Positions 63,762 to 64,000 of a DNA stretch of 64,000 nt are shown piece by piece. Source of the DNA: Streptomonospora litoralis (GTDB lineage: Bacteria; Actinomycetota; Actinomycetes; Streptosporangiales; Streptosporangiaceae). Both the position numbers and the translations under genes were made by a program. Under the pieces are notes generated by a model that ran no database searches, was not told where the DNA came from, and worked only from the letters and a program-made list of their open reading frames with translations. The stretch is taken from assembly GCF_004323735.1 (NCBI RefSeq), contig NZ_CP036455.1, positions 2,103,101 through 2,167,100 of the forward strand, read 5' to 3'. Numbering within the stretch: the stretch's first letter is position 1; each line of letters starts with the position of its first letter.

Positions 63762-64000
63762 ATGAGGAAGTTCCGGTTCGGCTTCAACAGCCGACAAGAG
63801 GAGATCGACCGCTGGACGCAGGTCTGCCGGACCGCCGAGGAGTCCGGCTACGACGTCGTCCAGGCCCCCGACCACCTCGGTGCGGCCTCGCCCTTCGCGC
63901 TGCTGGCCGCCGCGGCGGTGGCGACCTCGCGGCTCCGCCTGGGCACGCTTGTGCTAAACAACGAGTTTTGGAACCCCGCCCTGCTGGCGCGCGAGGCCGC
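63762..64000 (+). CDS. F420-type luciferase-like monooxygenase, truncated by window end
   Basis: ATG 63762 opens MRKFRFGFNSRQEEIDRW, TQVCRTAEESGYDVVQAPDH, LGAASPFALLAAAAVATSRL and RLGTLVLNNEFWNPALLARE, the N-terminus of an LLM-class TIM-barrel oxidoreductase. Only 79 residues are in the window. Members use coenzyme F420 or FMN. Confidence 0.85.
   Translation, partial: MRKFRFGFNSRQEEIDRWTQVCRTAEESGYDVVQAPDHLGAASPFALLAAAAVATSRLRLGTLVLNNEFWNPALLAREA

Overview
The window is very GC-rich, densely coded DNA from a filamentous actinobacterium. The evidence is an SsgB-family sporulation protein, an orphan roadblock protein, an XRE/DUF397 pair, a CsoR/CopZ pair, a F420-type luciferase-like oxidoreductase and frequent GTG/TTG starts. 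The protein flavour and intergenic repeats look like Nocardiopsaceae (Nocardiopsis/Streptomonospora-like), but the genus is my inference.

Layout. (1) 1-12.5 kb is an accessory island. It holds an orphan HTH-containing N6-adenine DNA methylase, a wrecked DISARM locus (frameshifted drmD 5' part joined to the drmC 3' part by a deletion), an XRE-DUF5753/DUF397 pair, a three-gene operon with an RsbW-like ATPase, an intact RloA/RloB-like ATPase pair, decayed ArsR-AHSA1 and VOC genes, and a sulfotransferase/TetR divergon. Several families of palindromic or dispersed repeats lie here. (2) 12.8-23.7 kb is one co-directional block: a sugar ABC importer plus the enzymes of the De Ley-Doudoroff D-galactonate route (SDR dehydrogenase, SMP-30 lactonase, DgoD dehydratase, PfkB kinase, KDPGal-type aldolase), a FadR-type regulator, a zinc alcohol dehydrogenase and a DUF4380 protein. 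(3) 24.0-29.7 kb holds five tRNA genes (Val-GAC, Cys, two Gly-GCC, Val-CAC), a roadblock protein, aminodeoxychorismate lyase, SsgB, a PGPGW membrane protein and a flavin monooxygenase. (4) 29.9-39.1 kb holds thrS, an alpha/beta hydrolase and a leucine-catabolism-like cluster (acyl-CoA dehydrogenase, biotin-carboxylase/BCCP and carboxyltransferase subunits) divergent from a TetR gene. (5) 39.2-44.9 kb holds NDH-2, CopZ/CsoR with a clear CsoR operator, small DUF proteins, a HAD hydrolase and Fe/Mn-SOD. (6) 45.1-51.2 kb holds a sulfotransferase-like protein and a translationally coupled methyltransferase - glycosyltransferase - glycosyltransferase operon. (7) 51.2-64 kb holds a MaoC protein, a secreted phosphodiester glycosidase, an OSBS-like enolase that has lost its catalytic lysines, a 1.1 kb gene-free repeat tract, a methyltransferase, alanine dehydrogenase beside an amidohydrolase that has lost nearly all metal ligands, a CopD-CtaG copper fusion and a truncated luciferase-like oxidoreductase at the right edge.

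Most unusual: the DISARM deletion scar, the two active-site-less enzymes, a perfect 58-bp palindrome, and two dispersed non-coding repeat families (about 54 bp in three copies, about 65 bp in five copies) that recur across the window.
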